Assembly: GCF_016632335.1 (NCBI RefSeq)
Contig: NZ_JAEPBG010000005.1
Location: forward strand, 124,001 to 188,000
Length of the DNA: 64,000 nucleotides
From: Noviherbaspirillum pedocola
GTDB lineage: Bacteria > Pseudomonadota > Gammaproteobacteria > Burkholderiales > Burkholderiaceae_D
Direction of reading: 5' to 3'
Shown here piece by piece: positions 55,089-63,897 of this stretch. The notes beneath the pieces are model-generated. The model had not been told where the DNA came from. It did no database searches and saw only the letters and a list, made by a program, of their open reading frames with translations. A program made the position numbers and the translations under genes. The first letter of the stretch is position 1. The number at the start of each line of letters is the position of its first letter.

Positions 55089-55508
55089 TCAAAACCGATA
55101 ACGCATCAGCACATGCGCTATCCCGGCCTCCATGAACACATCGCCTTCCACGGCAAATCCATGCCGTTCATAAAACGGGCGCGCATGCAGCTGCGCATGC
55201 AGCAGCACCGAGGCATCGCCGCGCGCCTTCGCCGCAGCCAATAGCGTATTCAAAATCAGGCTGCCGATGCCGTGACCGCGCGCTTCCCGCCGTACCGCCA
55301 TGCGACCGATATGCCCATCCGGCAGCAGCCGGCCCGTGCCCACAGGCCTATCGCCGTCCAGCGCCAGCGCATGAAGGCTGACCGCGTCCATCTCGTCAAG
55401 CTCCATCTCGGGCGGCACCCGCTGTTCGTCGACGAAGACTTCGAAGCGAATCGCGCCAGCCGCGTCGGACAACGCATGCCAGGAACCGGTGACGACATGC
55501 ACTGTCAT
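55089..55508 (-). CDS. GNAT-family N-acetyltransferase
   Basis: The 139-residue protein is a GNAT with the acetyl-CoA loop RREARGHGIGSLIL (R/Q-x-x-G-x-G/A pattern) and the preceding strand IGRMAVRRE. The start AIRFEVFVDEQRVPPEMELDEMD resembles the ElaA/YjcF-like group. The ATG at 55508 overlaps the stop of the upstream thioesterase gene by 4 bp, so the two are coupled. The acceptor substrate is unknown. Confidence 0.85.
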   Translation of the reverse strand: MTVHVVTGSWHALSDAAGAIRFEVFVDEQRVPPEMELDEMDAVSLHALALDGDRPVGTGRLLPDGHIGRMAVRREARGHGIGSLILNTLLAAAKARGDASVLLHAQLHARPFYERHGFAVEGDVFMEAGIAHVLMRYRF

Positions 55509-55948
55509 GCCGTCTCCGGCGCCAGCTTTTCCATCGCCATCAGCCGCTCGCGCCAATCCGGCGGCACCGGCACGCCGCGGCGCGCGGCGGCGTCGGCATA
55601 CACATAAACCAGTTCGCCCGACACCAGGTGCGCATCGCCGCGATGGATTTCCAGCAGAAAGCGCATCGAGCTGCGACCGAGCGCGGCGCAGCGCACGCCA
55701 ATCTCGAGCACATCGTCGAAACGCGCCGGCGCCTGATATTCAACTGTCGCCTTGCGCGCAAACATTTCCTGGCCAGCCGCCGCCTGCGCCAGCACATCCG
55801 GCAAACCGGTGGCGCGCCAGTATTCGGTGAAGGCGACGTCGAAATAAGTCAGGTAATGGCCGTTGAACACGATGCCCTGCATGTCCACTTCGGCCCAGCG
55901 CACCCGCAGGCTATGAAAAAAGGAAAAGTCTTCGCGCGCCATCCGCAT
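55505..55948 (-). CDS. YbgC/FadM-type acyl-CoA thioesterase (hot-dog fold)
   Basis: The 147-residue single hot-dog protein has the family motif VRWAEVDMQGIVFNGHYLTYFD, with the Asp of the active site in EVDMQG, and VEYQAPARFDDVLEIGVRC. Such enzymes hydrolyse short or medium acyl-CoA or related thioesters. It is coupled to the downstream acetyltransferase by ATGA and lies 27 bp after the L,D-transpeptidase stop on the same strand. Confidence 0.88.
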   Translation of the reverse strand: MRMAREDFSFFHSLRVRWAEVDMQGIVFNGHYLTYFDVAFTEYWRATGLPDVLAQAAAGQEMFARKATVEYQAPARFDDVLEIGVRCAALGRSSMRFLLEIHRGDAHLVSGELVYVYADAAARRGVPVPPDWRERLMAMEKLAPETA

Positions 55949-55975
55949 GTCTCCCGCTTGTCTTGTTGTCAGCGC

Positions 55976-57181
55976 TCAGGACTGCCAGGCGCTTTCCGAA
56001 ACGATTTTCCAGGACGCGCCTTCACGCGCCCAGTATTGCCGGCGCCGGGTGCTGCGCCGGAATTTGCCGATCGCCGCATCCTGGGTGAAGGTGGCCACCA
56101 TCAGGTTGTCCTGCCCCGGATACAGGAACAGGCTCATGTCGCGCACTGTCAGCTTTACCGCGCCGGGCCGCCGCAGCAGGTCCTGACCGAAGCGCGACAG
56201 CCAGGCATCGGCATCCTCGCCGTGATCTGAGCGGAAGCTCGACGAATAATTGCCGCGCAGCCTTTGCGCATCCAGGCTTTCGACATCGCCGCGCCATTTC
56301 TCGATGACCGCGGCGAACGCATCGCGCTCGGTGGCAAGCTGCTTGCGGCTGACGAACTGCATCTGCCGGCTGATCACCACCGGCGTCTTGCCTACCTCGA
56401 CCGATGCATACAGCTGGTTCAGGTCCGGATTGGTCAGCACCACGCAACCGTCCGAAGACAGGGGCGGCCGGCTGTAATTGGAAGCCGGCGTGCCATGCAG
56501 CCAGATGCCATAGCCATCGCGCCCATGCAGGCGATCCCATTCATTCGGATAACTGATCGGCAAGGCGCCGGTGCCATAGAAGTCGGGCAGGCGCGCGCCG
56601 GCCAGGCGGCTGGTGATGTAGTACACGCCCAGCGGCGTCTTGCCGTCGCCTTCCTTGCGCTTGTCCACGCCGAGCTTGCCCTGGCTGATATAGAAGTCGC
56701 GCGCGAAATGCAATTCGCCGCCGCGGTTCTCGTACACATACAGCCGCGAGCGGCTGGCATCGACCACCAGCACATTCTTCTGATCGCGCCGCAGCTGCAG
56801 CACCGCGCGCGGCACCGCATCCGGATTCGGACGCTCGTACAAGGCCTTCAGCCGCGCCGCCGCTTCCTCGCGCAAATTGTCCAGCGCATCGGGCGGCGCG
56901 CCATCGACCGCGCCGAGACGTTCGACCTTGCGGGTCTGCATCAGCAACAGATCGCCGCGGATCAGGTGGCCAAGCTGGAAGTTCGGATACGCCTTCACCA
57001 AGGCATTCGCCTTGGCCATCGCATCCTGCAGGCGGCTGGCGGCCAGGTCCTTGTACACCGCGATCAGGAGGCCGTCCGGATCCGGACGCGGCAGCGCGGC
57101 ATCGGCGGCACAAGTGGCACCGAACGATGCGGCCAGGATCAGGCAGCGCGCGACATGCGCAATACGAAAGCGTCGCGCCAT
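55976..57181 (-). CDS. L,D-transpeptidase (YkuD) with C-terminal Cds6-like domain
   Basis: About 401 residues with an N-terminal signal (MARRFRIAHVARCLILAASFG), a helical linker region and a YkuD domain with IWLHGTPASNYSRPPLSSDGCVVLTN, giving the catalytic His-x-Ser-x-Gly-Cys pattern. The last 110 residues resemble the SnoaL-like Cds6 domain. L,D-transpeptidases form 3-3 peptidoglycan cross-links or attach lipoproteins in the periplasm. The ATG at 57181 overlaps the stop of the upstream TPR protein (TGATG), so they form a coupled pair that both end in similar domains. Confidence 0.88.
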   Translation of the reverse strand: MARRFRIAHVARCLILAASFGATCAADAALPRPDPDGLLIAVYKDLAASRLQDAMAKANALVKAYPNFQLGHLIRGDLLLMQTRKVERLGAVDGAPPDALDNLREEAAARLKALYERPNPDAVPRAVLQLRRDQKNVLVVDASRSRLYVYENRGGELHFARDFYISQGKLGVDKRKEGDGKTPLGVYYITSRLAGARLPDFYGTGALPISYPNEWDRLHGRDGYGIWLHGTPASNYSRPPLSSDGCVVLTNPDLNQLYASVEVGKTPVVISRQMQFVSRKQLATERDAFAAVIEKWRGDVESLDAQRLRGNYSSSFRSDHGEDADAWLSRFGQDLLRRPGAVKLTVRDMSLFLYPGQDNLMVATFTQDAAIGKFRRSTRRRQYWAREGASWKIVSESAWQS

Positions 57182-58533
57182 CAGCCCGTGCTCTCCCGCG
57201 TAATCTGCCATTTGCCGTTGCGCTGGCGTTCCAGCGTCAGGGTCTTGCGGCTCGAGGCCGACAGGCGATCCGACACATAAACCTGGTGAAAGCGCACGGT
57301 GGCGAGCGCGCCATTGACCTCGACCTGCGGCTTCTCGACACGTACCTCGATGCGGCCCTTGCCGGTAATGCGCGCATGGCGCTCCTCGGCCCAGGCCTTG
57401 CGTGTCAAGCCCTTGCCCGGTTCGAAGTCGGACGCATAGTGCGCGAGATAGGCTGGCACATCACGCTCGCTCCAAGCGTGCGCCCAAGCGGTAACCGCAT
57501 TCATGACGGCACCGCGTTCGGCTGCGGCTTCCTGCGCGAGGCGTGCCTTCTCTGCCTTCTCCGCCCTTTCTGCCTTCTCTACCTTCTCAGACTTCTCCAC
57601 CTTCGCCACCCGGAGGGCCGGCGTCTCCGCCTTCACCGGTTCAGACTTCAAGGCAGGCTTGCCTGGCGCGGCCGGCTTTGCATCAGCCTTGGCAGGCGCG
57701 GCGACCTTGGTTTCGGGCTTGGCCGGAGCCGAAGGCTTCGGCTCGGCCCTTGGCTCAGGTTTGGTATCAGCCAGTGGACGCGTGGCGGTGTCTAGCTTCG
57801 CCAGCGGCGGCAAGGCGGATGGCTTGGCCTGCGGCGCTGGTGTGGCCGGTGCGGACTGAGCCGGGGTATGCGCCATGTCAGCCGCCTTGGTGGGCGCCGG
57901 TTTCGGTTCGGGCGAGCGGATATCGGCTTTCGCCTGCGCCGGAATCTGCACCGGCGCGGCGCGCGCATCCTGCGGCGTGGCGGAAATGGCTGGTGCGGAT
58001 GGTGCAGATGGCGCCGCGCCGCCGAGGCTTTGCATCAGCGTGAGCTTTACCTTGTCGCTGGCGCGTGGATCGACCTGCAGCGCCTTTTCATATTCCAGAC
58101 TAGCCAGACGCGCGTGGACATCGCCGAGATTCTGGAAGGCGGTCGCATAGGCCGGATTGGTACGGATCGCCTTGTCCAGGGCAGCGCTGGCTTTTTCATA
58201 CTGGCCGGCCGCGGCATACAGCACGGCGAGATTGTTATAGGGCTCGGGCAGGCGCGGATAGTCCTGGGTCAATGCGGTGAAGATGGCGATCGCTTCATTC
58301 GGCTTGGTCTCCGCCAGCATCACGCCCTTCATAAAGCGCACCTGTGCATCACGCGGCACCCGCGCCAGCCAGGCATCGGCGCGCTTGAGGGCCTCGGCCT
58401 GCTGGCCGGCGCGCATGAGCTTACTGATTTCCGCAGCCTCGTCGGCATGCGCGACCCCGGAAATGAGCGTTGCCGCGAAGACGGGCAAGAGAAACAGCCG
58501 CGTGCGGCGCAGTCGGAAACGCGTGAAGCTCAT
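57181..58533 (-). CDS. Periplasmic TPR protein with Ala/Pro/Lys linker and Cds6-like C-terminus
   Basis: The 450-residue protein has a signal peptide (ending SGVAHA-DE), four TPR repeats (about 30-165), a long low-complexity Ala/Pro/Lys/Glu stretch (about 175-335, with repeats such as KVEKAERAEKAEKA) and a C-terminal SnoaL-like Cds6 domain (AWAHAWSERDVPAYLAHYASDF). The stretched linker may span the cell wall. It is translationally coupled to the L,D-transpeptidase, so it probably recruits or regulates it. The partner idea is inference from coupling and shared domain. Confidence 0.85.
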   Translation of the reverse strand: MSFTRFRLRRTRLFLLPVFAATLISGVAHADEAAEISKLMRAGQQAEALKRADAWLARVPRDAQVRFMKGVMLAETKPNEAIAIFTALTQDYPRLPEPYNNLAVLYAAAGQYEKASAALDKAIRTNPAYATAFQNLGDVHARLASLEYEKALQVDPRASDKVKLTLMQSLGGAAPSAPSAPAISATPQDARAAPVQIPAQAKADIRSPEPKPAPTKAADMAHTPAQSAPATPAPQAKPSALPPLAKLDTATRPLADTKPEPRAEPKPSAPAKPETKVAAPAKADAKPAAPGKPALKSEPVKAETPALRVAKVEKSEKVEKAERAEKAEKARLAQEAAAERGAVMNAVTAWAHAWSERDVPAYLAHYASDFEPGKGLTRKAWAEERHARITGKGRIEVRVEKPQVEVNGALATVRFHQVYVSDRLSASSRKTLTLERQRNGKWQITRESTG

Positions 58534-58653
58534 CGGGTCGGGGGCGCGGAAAAAAGCGGTATGTTACACCGAGCCGGGCGTAACTCGGCGCTTTCACGCG
58601 CTTCGCCGCCCCCTGTGCACGCAGGCCGTGGCACGGCATGCAACACCGTGCTG

Positions 58654-59556
58654 TCAGTCCGGCAAGGCTTCCCGGATCAGCCGATTGATACGCTTTGGCT
58701 GCTCATGCACCACCCAGTGCGTACCCTCGGGTATGCGCACCACCTCCAGCGCATCGACGAAGCCATCCAGCCCGTCGAGCAGGCTCTTGGGCAGCGCGAC
58801 ATCGCTTTCGCCCCAGATCACCCGCGTCGGCACCTTGACCCGGAAGTCAGCGGGCTGCATCTGCGCCAAGAGGCGCTGTGCGCCCGGATCGGCCTCGGTG
58901 GGCGGATACAGCGGCGAGGCACGATAGTAGTTGACGCCACCGGTGAGTCCATGCGACCAGGCAGCATGGTATTTCGCCCGGGTTTCGCCGACGAACCACG
59001 GCGCCGGCGGCTGGCCCATACCGGACAGGAAGCCATCCATCATCGCGAACTCGTCCTTGGCCAGCGCCGTCTCCGAACCCGGCGAGCGCAGCCAGTTCAT
59101 GTAGGCGCTGGCCTTCTGCTGCGCCGGATCTTCGGCCAGCGCGCGCATGAACAAGTACGGATGCGGCGCATTGATGATGACGAGCTTATCCAGCAACGCC
59201 GGCCGCGCGATCGCAAAGCTCCATGCCAGCGCGCCGCCCCAGTCATGCGCAATCAGCACACAGCGCTCGTAGCCGAGATGCGCGATCAGCTGCGCAATAT
59301 CCTCGATCAGCAGCTTGGCCTTGTAGGCAGCAGGATCAGCGGGCATGTCCGACAGATTGAAGCCGCGCAGATCCGGCGCCACCGCGTAGTGGTCCGCGCC
59401 AAACTCCGCGAGCTGCTCATGCCACTCGTACCAGAACTCCGGGAAACCATGCAGGAACAGCATCAGCGGCTTGCCGCGCTCCCCGGCGCTGGCATAATGC
59501 AGCCGGGTGCCGTTCGGAAGCTGCGCGTACTGCCCTTCGGTGATATCGACAGCCAT
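58654..59556 (-). CDS. Alpha/beta hydrolase (epoxide hydrolase/haloalkane dehalogenase-like)
   Basis: The 300-residue protein has the oxyanion motif HGFPEFWYEW, nucleophile elbow AHDWGGALAW with Asp as nucleophile, the cap domain, and the catalytic His near the C-terminus (IPEGTHWVVHEQP). An Asp nucleophile is characteristic of soluble epoxide hydrolases and haloalkane dehalogenases. It is followed by an SDR, a GST and an MDR oxidoreductase in the same orientation, fitting a catabolic or detoxifying cluster. The substrate is unknown. Confidence 0.88.
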   Translation of the reverse strand: MAVDITEGQYAQLPNGTRLHYASAGERGKPLMLFLHGFPEFWYEWHEQLAEFGADHYAVAPDLRGFNLSDMPADPAAYKAKLLIEDIAQLIAHLGYERCVLIAHDWGGALAWSFAIARPALLDKLVIINAPHPYLFMRALAEDPAQQKASAYMNWLRSPGSETALAKDEFAMMDGFLSGMGQPPAPWFVGETRAKYHAAWSHGLTGGVNYYRASPLYPPTEADPGAQRLLAQMQPADFRVKVPTRVIWGESDVALPKSLLDGLDGFVDALEVVRIPEGTHWVVHEQPKRINRLIREALPD

Positions 59557-59585
59557 TGCCTTCTCCGGTGGATGGATCGTTTCGA

Positions 59586-60491
59586 TCAGCCCTGCTGCAG
59601 CTTGGCGCGCAGCATCTCGCGCACATGCGGCACCGCTTCATACGGGTCGCCCGGATTGCGTCCGGCGACGATGTCTTCCATGCGGTGCTGCACATTGCCC
59701 AGCGCCTCGGGATGCGAATAGATGTAGAAGCGGCTGTCGCGGATGGCGTCGAAGGTTTTCTCGGCGACTTCCGCTGCAGTCACCTTGCCCGAGCCGACCG
59801 CCTTGTCCGACATCGCCTGCGCGGCGCGCTGGCTGGGGGTCGGCGGCGCATCGGATTTCACATCTTCCGGCCGGTTACGATGCGAGGCCGAGATCCCGGT
59901 CGGCACGAAATACGGGCACAGCACCGAGGCACCGATCGGCGCGTCCACCAGCTTCAGATCCTGATACAGCGTCTCGGACAGCGACACCACCGCGTGCTTG
60001 GAGACGTTGTAGATGCCCATGGTCGGCGGATTCAGCAGGCCAGCCATCGATGCGGTGTTGACGATATGGCCTTCGAAGTCCGGATCGCGCCGCGCGCACT
60101 CCAGCATCAGCGGCGTGAAGATGCGCACGCCATGGATCACGCCCCACAGGTTCACGCCAAGCACCCATTCCCAGTCGGCCTGCGTGTTTTCCCACACCAG
60201 TCCGCCGGCGCCGACGCCGGCATTGTTGAACACCAGGTGCACCGCGCCGAAAGCGCGCATCGCTTCATCGGCCAGCGCCTGCACTTCCTCGCTGTGACGC
60301 ACATCGCAGCGCAGCGAGGTCACTTGCGCGCCCTGCCCTTCGAGTTCGGCGCGGGTTTCGGCCAACGCATCGGCCTGCACATCGGCCAGCACCAGGCGCA
60401 TGCCCAGGCGCGCGCCGATGCGCGCGAATTCGCGGCCGAAGCCGCTGGCCGCGCCGGTGATGACCGCAACGCGGTTTTCAAACTTGTCCAT
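59586..60491 (-). CDS. Short-chain dehydrogenase/reductase
   Basis: The 301-residue SDR has the cofactor motif TGAASGFGREF, NNAGVGAGG, the Ser/Tyr/Lys set (TASMAG, YNVSKHAV) and a C-terminal extension of about 50 residues with LRAKLQQG at the end. The loop after strand 2 (DVQADAL) has an Asp favouring NAD(H). It lies 24 bp after the GST gene, in the same operon direction. The substrate is not determinable from the sequence. Confidence 0.9.
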   Translation of the reverse strand: MDKFENRVAVITGAASGFGREFARIGARLGMRLVLADVQADALAETRAELEGQGAQVTSLRCDVRHSEEVQALADEAMRAFGAVHLVFNNAGVGAGGLVWENTQADWEWVLGVNLWGVIHGVRIFTPLMLECARRDPDFEGHIVNTASMAGLLNPPTMGIYNVSKHAVVSLSETLYQDLKLVDAPIGASVLCPYFVPTGISASHRNRPEDVKSDAPPTPSQRAAQAMSDKAVGSGKVTAAEVAEKTFDAIRDSRFYIYSHPEALGNVQHRMEDIVAGRNPGDPYEAVPHVREMLRAKLQQG

Positions 60492-60515
60492 GTTGTCTCC
60501 TCCGACCCTTCGGTC

Positions 60516-61454
60516 TTATTGATTGTCGATGCGCTTCAATGCGAAGCCGACGCGCGGGAAATGCACGATGACGCTGCCCGCACGCGCATCGCCGCGGCGC
60601 ACCGCATATTCATTCTCGGTGGCCATCACCAGTTCGCCGACGACCGGATCCAGCGCATAGTCGGTCGGCGTGATCGCTACCGTATCGCCCAGCACCACGC
60701 CATGCGCATCGACGAAACCGGCATCGTCGAACGGCGCCGGTTCTACGCCATGCGCCATCTGCAGCGCCTCGTCGGCGCTGATCTGCCGCGGCGCGCCATG
60801 CTGCATCTCGGCGATGCGCTCCATCCATGCCAGCAGGCGCGGCGTGTCGTCGAGAATGTCGGCCAGGTCCTTGGCCCGCGCGATGAACCACAGCGAGTGA
60901 TAAACCGAGAAGTCGGCAATCGAGGCCTGCGCGCCGCACAGATATGGACTACCACCGGCAAGCATGTCGTCGAGTCGACGCAGGTACTCGGCCAGCGCAA
61001 TCATCGCGTCCGGCACCGGCAGCGTCGCGAAGCTGCCGCGCATGGCAGCGCGGTCGGCGCCAAACGCCTTTGCTTCCTCCGGGCTCAGGCCAGCGAGCAG
61101 GCTCTTTGCGCCGGCCGGTTGAAACACATACGGCACGGCGGTCCAAAACAGCGTCGCATCCGCCCATTGCGCCAGGATGCGCGACATGCCGCCCACAGGC
61201 GCCGGATACAGCGACGGCTCGGGTTGCAGGCGATCGAGCACGTCGGCGATCAGCGCGGTGTCGCAATACACATCCGCGCCGATCTGCAGTACCGGAGTGC
61301 GGCGGTAGCCGCCGGTCAGCGGCATCAGGTCCGGCTTGGGCATGACGCGCGGAATATGCACCGACAGCCAGTCCAGCTTCTTGTACGCGAGGATGCGGCG
61401 CACCTTCTCGGAAAACGGCGAGCTCTCGTAGTGATGCAGGATGATGTCCGGCAT
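60516..61454 (-). CDS. Glutathione S-transferase family protein (long)
   Basis: The 312-residue protein starts with a GST thioredoxin-like domain (HHYESSPFSEKVRRILAYKKL, VPVLQI-like TPVLQIGADVYCDTALIAD) and a helical C-terminal domain (LCGAQASIADFSVYHSLWF). About 70 extra residues after the helical domain (starting GDTVAITPTDYALDPVVGEL) are unusual for simple GSTs. It lies 10 bp after the MDR oxidoreductase stop and is part of the minus-strand cluster. Activity and substrate are unknown. Confidence 0.84.
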   Translation of the reverse strand: MPDIILHHYESSPFSEKVRRILAYKKLDWLSVHIPRVMPKPDLMPLTGGYRRTPVLQIGADVYCDTALIADVLDRLQPEPSLYPAPVGGMSRILAQWADATLFWTAVPYVFQPAGAKSLLAGLSPEEAKAFGADRAAMRGSFATLPVPDAMIALAEYLRRLDDMLAGGSPYLCGAQASIADFSVYHSLWFIARAKDLADILDDTPRLLAWMERIAEMQHGAPRQISADEALQMAHGVEPAPFDDAGFVDAHGVVLGDTVAITPTDYALDPVVGELVMATENEYAVRRGDARAGSVIVHFPRVGFALKRIDNQ

Positions 61455-61463
61455 GATGCCTCC

Positions 61464-62459
61464 TCAGATCAGCTTGACCAGTTGCTTGCCGAAGTTCTTC
61501 CCCTTGAGCATGCCGATGAAGGCTTCGGGCGCGGCGGCCAGTCCCTCGGCGATCGATTCGCGGAACTTGAGCTTGCCGGCCGCGACCATCTGTCCCAGTT
61601 CCGTCAAGCCCTGCGGCCACAGTTCCGGATGCTCGGACACGATGAAGCCGCGCACCGTCAGGCGCATCGTCAACAGCGTGCGCAGGTTGTTGAGCACCAT
61701 CGGCTCGCCGTCATAGCCGGCGATGAGGCCGCACAGCGCGATGCGGCCGAACGGGTTCATGCGCGCCACGCAGGCATCGAGGATCTCGCCGCCGACATTC
61801 TCGAACACGCCATCGATGCCGTCCGGCGTAGCAGCGGCCAGGTCGGCTTTCAAATTGCCGGCCTTGTAATCGATGCAGTCGTCGAAGCCGAGCTCATTGA
61901 CCACATACGCACACTTCTCCGGCCCGCCGGCAATGCCGACCGCGCGGCAGCCGCGCGCTTTCGCCAGCTGGCCGACCACGCTGCCGACCGCGCCGCTGGC
62001 GGCCGATACCACCACCGTCTCGCCAGCCTTGGGCGCGATGATCTGCGTGAGGCCATACCAGGCGGTCATGCCCGGCATGCCGACCGAGCCGAGATAGGCC
62101 GACAGCGGAATCTGCGCGGTATCCACCTTCTTCAAACCGGCGCCGTCGGACAGGCCCATCTCGGCCCAACCGAACATGCCCACGACCTTGTCGCCAGGCT
62201 TGAACTTGGGGTTCTTCGATTCCACCACTTCGCCGGCGGTGCCGCCGACCATCACGGCATTCAAGGCCTGCGGCGCGGCATAGCTCTTGATGTCTTCCAT
62301 GCGCATGCGCATGTACGGATCGAGCGACAGGAAGTGGTTGCGCACCAGCACCTGGCCTTCGACCACGCTGGGCACCGGCACGGACTCGAGACGAAAATTG
62401 TCCGGGCTCACATGGCCCTGCGGACGGGAGGCAAGCACGATCTGCTGATAGGTATTCAT
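61464..62459 (-). CDS. Zinc-free MDR-type NADP-dependent oxidoreductase
   Basis: About 331 residues matching the leukotriene B4 12-hydroxydehydrogenase/prostaglandin reductase branch (NTYQQIVLASRPQG at the start, AASGAVGSVVGQLAKARG for the nucleotide site, CIDYKAGNL, GLIAGYDG). These reduce enones and related substrates. ATG 62459 has AAGGAG nearby upstream; an extension to 62525 is not supported. It is grouped with the GST and SDR genes. Confidence 0.9.
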   Translation of the reverse strand: MNTYQQIVLASRPQGHVSPDNFRLESVPVPSVVEGQVLVRNHFLSLDPYMRMRMEDIKSYAAPQALNAVMVGGTAGEVVESKNPKFKPGDKVVGMFGWAEMGLSDGAGLKKVDTAQIPLSAYLGSVGMPGMTAWYGLTQIIAPKAGETVVVSAASGAVGSVVGQLAKARGCRAVGIAGGPEKCAYVVNELGFDDCIDYKAGNLKADLAAATPDGIDGVFENVGGEILDACVARMNPFGRIALCGLIAGYDGEPMVLNNLRTLLTMRLTVRGFIVSEHPELWPQGLTELGQMVAAGKLKFRESIAEGLAAAPEAFIGMLKGKNFGKQLVKLI

Positions 62460-62529
62460 GACAACTCCTTTGCAAAATGGGTGCTGCATTAAAAGCCGCG
62501 GACCGCGCATGACAGCGCGACCCATGCGC

Positions 62530-62949
62530 TCATGCGCGCGGCGCGGCGCGCTTCATGAACTTGAACGTGCCCATGGACTTGGCTACCATGCGGTCGTCAT
62601 TCCAGAGCTCGCCCTCGCAAAAGCACATGCTGGTCGAGCGATGAAAGGCATGACCCTTGGCGACGATGCGCGAACCGACGCGGCCGCCCGGCTCCATGAA
62701 GCTAGTCTTCATTTCGATGGTGACGCCGCCACGCGCTTCCGCATCGAGCGAGCGGCCGGCCATGGACATCACCACGTCCAGCAGCGTCATCACCACGCCG
62801 CCATGCGCCACATGCCAGCTGTTCATGTGGCGCGGCTCCAGCGTCAGCGCTACCTGCGCGCGGCCATCGGCCATACCGAGGAATTCGACGCCGAGCTCAT
62901 GCAGGAACGGGATTTCCGTCGGAAAGGGTTTGGCGGTCGGCGTGTCCAT
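62530..62949 (-). CDS. PaaI-family hot-dog thioesterase
   Basis: The 139-residue protein has the PaaI/HGG motif region WHVAHGGVVMTLLDVVMSMAG (HGG with nearby Asp as active residues) and VTIEMKTSFMEPGGRVGSRI, typical of single hot-dog acyl-CoA thioesterases. The ATG at 62949 overlaps the stop of the upstream SDR gene (TGATG). The association with an SDR and an acyl-CoA dehydrogenase suggests fatty or aromatic acyl-CoA metabolism. Confidence 0.86.
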   Translation of the reverse strand: MDTPTAKPFPTEIPFLHELGVEFLGMADGRAQVALTLEPRHMNSWHVAHGGVVMTLLDVVMSMAGRSLDAEARGGVTIEMKTSFMEPGGRVGSRIVAKGHAFHRSTSMCFCEGELWNDDRMVAKSMGTFKFMKRAAPRA

Positions 62950-63734
62950 CAATGCACCGCCGACACGCCACCGTCCACCGCGAGGATCTGGCCGGTGATG
63001 TGCTTGCCGGCATCGGAGGCGAACAGCAGCGCCGCGCCTTTCAGATCCTCATCGTCGCCGATGCGCTGCAGCGGCGCGCGCCGCTTGAGCTTTTCCTCGC
63101 CCACTGCTTCGAGCGTGCCGCGCGTCATCTTCGACGGGAAGAAGCCCGGCGCGAGCGCATTGACCGTGATGCCGTGGCGGCCCCATTCGCCGGCCAGCGT
63201 GCGGGTGAAGTTGACGACCGCGCCCTTGGAGGTGTTGTAGGCAATGGTCTGCATCGATTCCGGGCCGTTGCCGGACAGGCCGGCGATCGAGGCGACATTG
63301 ACGATGCGTCCATAACCGCGCGGGATCATCGATGCCTTGGCCACTGCCTGCGACAGCAGAAAGATGCTGCGAATGTTCAGGTTCATCACCTTGTCCCAGG
63401 CTTCGACCGGATAGTCTTCGGCCGGCGCGCCCCAGGTGGCGCCGGCATTGTTGACCAGGATGTCGATGTGACCGAGGCGGCGCATCGCTTCCTCGACCAG
63501 CGGCGCGACCGCTTCCTGTTTCGACAGATCGGCGGCAATGGCCGAGGCTTCGATGCCGCGCGACTTCAGGTGCGCGACGGCTTCATCGAGATCGCTCTGC
63601 TTGCGCGAGGACAAAACGATTTTCGCGCCCTGCTCGCCGAGCGCTTCGGCGATCTGCAGGCCAAGGCCGCGCGAGCCGCCGGTGACCAGGGCCGTCTTGC
63701 CGGCCAGGTCGAAGAGTTGTTGGGTGGTACGCAT
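62949..63734 (-). CDS. Short-chain dehydrogenase/reductase (FabG-like)
   Basis: The 261-residue SDR has TGGSRGLGLQIA, NNAGATWG, the SIAG and YNTSKGAV active-site motifs and a C-terminal ILAVDGGVSAVH. It resembles 3-oxoacyl or gluconate dehydrogenase type SDRs. AAGGAGACA lies upstream of the ATG. It is coupled to the thioesterase, and an acyl-CoA dehydrogenase gene lies upstream beyond a REP-like hairpin. The exact substrate is unknown. Confidence 0.9.
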   Translation of the reverse strand: MRTTQQLFDLAGKTALVTGGSRGLGLQIAEALGEQGAKIVLSSRKQSDLDEAVAHLKSRGIEASAIAADLSKQEAVAPLVEEAMRRLGHIDILVNNAGATWGAPAEDYPVEAWDKVMNLNIRSIFLLSQAVAKASMIPRGYGRIVNVASIAGLSGNGPESMQTIAYNTSKGAVVNFTRTLAGEWGRHGITVNALAPGFFPSKMTRGTLEAVGEEKLKRRAPLQRIGDDEDLKGAALLFASDAGKHITGQILAVDGGVSAVH

Positions 63735-63785
63735 TGTGTCTCCTTGAATGCTGTATTGATCGCAGCCTTTAGGCCGTCATGGCGT

Positions 63786-63861
63786 TGCGTAGGGTGGGCG
63801 CAGCCCACGCGTTGCCCGAGCGTTGCGCATGCAGACGCGTGGGCTGCGCCCACCCTACGCA
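63786..63861. repeat. REP-like perfect inverted repeat
   Basis: A perfect 27-base inverted repeat (63786-63812 with 63835-63861) surrounds a 22-base loop. The arm includes GTAGGGTGGGCGCAGCCCA, with GCCCACGCG at its inner end. The same GTAGGG-N8-GCCCACGCG pattern occurs in the hairpin after the tmRNA gene. This is typical of REP-like elements in proteobacteria, and it may also act as a transcription barrier between the acyl-CoA dehydrogenase and the SDR gene. Confidence 0.82.
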
Positions 63862-63897
63862 CTTGATTAGCGGATGCCGCGCTTCATCACCGCGTTT

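Noticed and set aside
59556-62492. A 978-codon open frame on the plus strand
   Set aside because: It is antisense to several clear minus-strand enzymes and rich in His/Arg/Gln, the pattern of a shadow frame in GC-rich DNA.
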